From an uncultured Mycoplasmataceae bacterium (GTDB lineage Bacteria > Bacillota_I > Bacilli_A > Mycoplasmatales > Mycoplasmoidaceae): 6,143 nt of DNA. Below, piece after piece: positions 5,900 through 6,143 of the stretch. The notes under the pieces were generated by a model, which ran no database searches, had not been told where the DNA came from, and saw only the letters and a list, made by a program, of their open reading frames with translations. Positions within the stretch are counted from its first letter, which is position 1. Every line of letters starts with the position of its first letter. The stretch is from positions 1-6,143 of the forward strand of contig CAMWRJ010000030.1 in assembly GCA_947176635.1 (NCBI GenBank), written 5' to 3'. The position numbers were made by a program, and so were the translations under genes.

Positions 5900-5944
5900 A
5901 CGCTGATAGCCCGCCCTTAACCTGCATACGCGCGCATAAAGCGC
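5900..5944 (+). other. GC-rich island, candidate oriT nic region
   Basis: Of the 44 bases at 5901-5944, 27 are G or C, a sharp contrast with the flanks. It contains ATAGCCCGCCCTTA (5906-5919). From memory this resembles the nic core of MOBQ-type transfer origins (RSF1010, pIP501 and pSK41 type, roughly ATAAGTGCGCCCTTA), with CGCCCTTA in common. A second string, AACCTGCATA, and a CGCGCGC run (5929-5935) follow. With a coupling protein gene in the window an oriT is plausible. No relaxase gene is present to support it, and an origin of replication is the main alternative. Confidence 0.35.
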
Positions 5945-5987
5945 TAAAAATCCAAAAAAATAAAAAAATTTAGCAAAAAAAATGATT

Positions 5988-6006
5988 TAAGTTATTTAAT
6001 AACTTA
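5988..6006. repeat. Perfect 8-bp hairpin, loop TTA
   Basis: TAAGTTAT (5988-5995) pairs with ATAACTTA (5999-6006). It sits just before the second AAAATGTAGCAGT repeat, so it could be part of the same recognition region. Confidence 0.5.
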
Positions 6007-6024
6007 TAAAATGTAGCAGTTATC

Positions 6025-6042
6025 TTGATAATTAATTATCAA
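6025..6042. repeat. Perfect 18-bp palindrome, operator candidate
   Basis: TTGATAATTAATTATCAA is its own reverse complement with no spacer, the form expected of a dimeric repressor operator. It lies about 34 bp upstream of the -10 box at 6076, so it may control the gene that begins beyond the window. Confidence 0.55.
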
Positions 6043-6072
6043 AATTTATTGGTAGATTTTTTAAGTAATTTT

Positions 6073-6081
6073 TGTTATAAT
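6073..6081 (+). promoter_or_regulatory. Extended -10 promoter reading rightward
   Basis: TGTTATAAT is a perfect extended -10 (TG at 6073-6074, TATAAT at 6076-6081). No -35 is seen at normal spacing, which extended -10 promoters can do without. The transcript would start near 6088 and its leader would contain the hairpin at 6093-6120. The gene it serves lies beyond the window. Confidence 0.55.
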
Positions 6082-6092
6082 TTAAAGTGACT

Positions 6093-6120
6093 TGGGAAAA
6101 GGAAGTTGATTTCTTTCCCA
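6093..6120 (+). other. Leader hairpin at the window end
   Basis: TGGGAAA (6093-6099) pairs with TTTCCCA (6114-6120) around a purine-rich loop containing GGAAG, a Shine-Dalgarno-like string. No T-run follows. It could be the 5' UTR structure of a gene outside the window. Confidence 0.4.
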
Positions 6121-6143
6121 GTTCACGAAACGCTCCCAATTAA

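Larger units (their letters stand above)
5835..6020 (+). repeat. Direct repeats AAAATGTAGCAGT (iteron-like)
   Basis: The 13-mer occurs at 5835-5847 and 6008-6020, bracketing the GC-rich island. A shortened ATAGCAGT lies at 5860-5867. Repeats of a short motif around a putative processing site are typical of binding sites for a Rep, relaxase-accessory or transposase protein. Which protein would bind here is not known. Confidence 0.55.
5722..6143. other. Structured non-coding region after the transposase
   Basis: No credible gene is seen in these 422 bp on either strand. The region contains, in order: a hairpin at 5732-5751 (ATTTTCGA/TTGAAAAT-type stem with one G-U), a perfect hairpin at 5771-5790, a cluster of AAATGTAG(C)A repeats (5805-6020), a GC-rich island (5901-5944), a hairpin at 5988-6006, a palindrome at 6025-6042 and an outward promoter (6074-6081). 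Density of structure without coding suggests an origin of transfer or replication, or an element end. Confidence 0.6.

Noticed and set aside
4551..6137. TTGGGAG before the transposase and its inverse CTCCCAA at the window end as terminal inverted repeats
   Set aside because: Only about 7 bp match, and the left copy is readily explained as the Shine-Dalgarno sequence of the transposase gene.
1..6143. The window as a complete circular plasmid
   Set aside because: The ends share no overlap, no replication gene is present, and an outward promoter at 6073-6081 points to a gene beyond the end.
6087..6143. GTG-started 18-codon ORF or TTG-started open frame at the right end
   Set aside because: They are very short, with wrongly spaced or absent ribosome binding sites; the area is better read as an untranslated leader.

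Overview
The window is very AT-rich DNA from a mollicute that reads UGA as tryptophan (genetic code 4). Four of the six genes only read through when TGA is decoded as Trp, with ten such codons in the largest gene. The gene content (a TraG/VirD4-type coupling protein and a UPF0236/ISLre2-type transposase) fits a Spiroplasma or related Mycoplasma/Entomoplasma mobile element: a conjugative plasmid or an integrative conjugative element. I cannot tell which from this window, and the genus is an inference.

Region 1-304: two interleaved inverted repeats that could form an H-type pseudoknot, then a 40-codon hydrophobic ORF (108-230) behind a strong ribosome binding site, then a rho-independent terminator.

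Region 305-1501: two short genes of unknown function (69 and 182 aa). Each is preceded by the same roughly 155-bp leader, present as a near-identical direct repeat. Each leader has a TATAAT box 7-8 bp upstream, a long first hairpin, and a terminator-like hairpin with a T-run just before the Shine-Dalgarno sequence. This is the architecture of a transcription-attenuated or otherwise RNA-controlled leader, used twice.

Region 1502-1843: non-coding, with a large nested fold-back (two stacked stems, the inner one a perfect 19 bp), two further hairpins and a fragment of the leader repeat.

Region 1844-4502: a small two-TM membrane protein overlapping the start of a 786-aa type IV coupling protein. 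The coupling protein has all the expected ATPase motifs and a lysine/glutamate-rich insertion. A clean terminator follows.

Region 4503-5721: a 384-aa UPF0236/ISLre2-like DDE transposase with its own ribosome binding site.

Region 5722-6143: about 420 bp without a gene but dense in structure. It holds hairpins, repeats of an AAATGTAG(C)A motif in both orientations, a GC-rich island of about 45 bp resembling a nic region, a perfect 18-bp palindrome, and an extended -10 promoter reading out of the window. It is the best candidate for an origin of transfer, an origin of replication or an element end.

Taken together, the coupling protein would deliver relaxase-bound DNA to a mating channel encoded elsewhere, the transposase may move the element or may be a passenger, and the 3' non-coding block is where processing signals would be expected. 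No relaxase, VirB4-like ATPase or replication protein lies in the window, so the conjugation model is only partly supported here.
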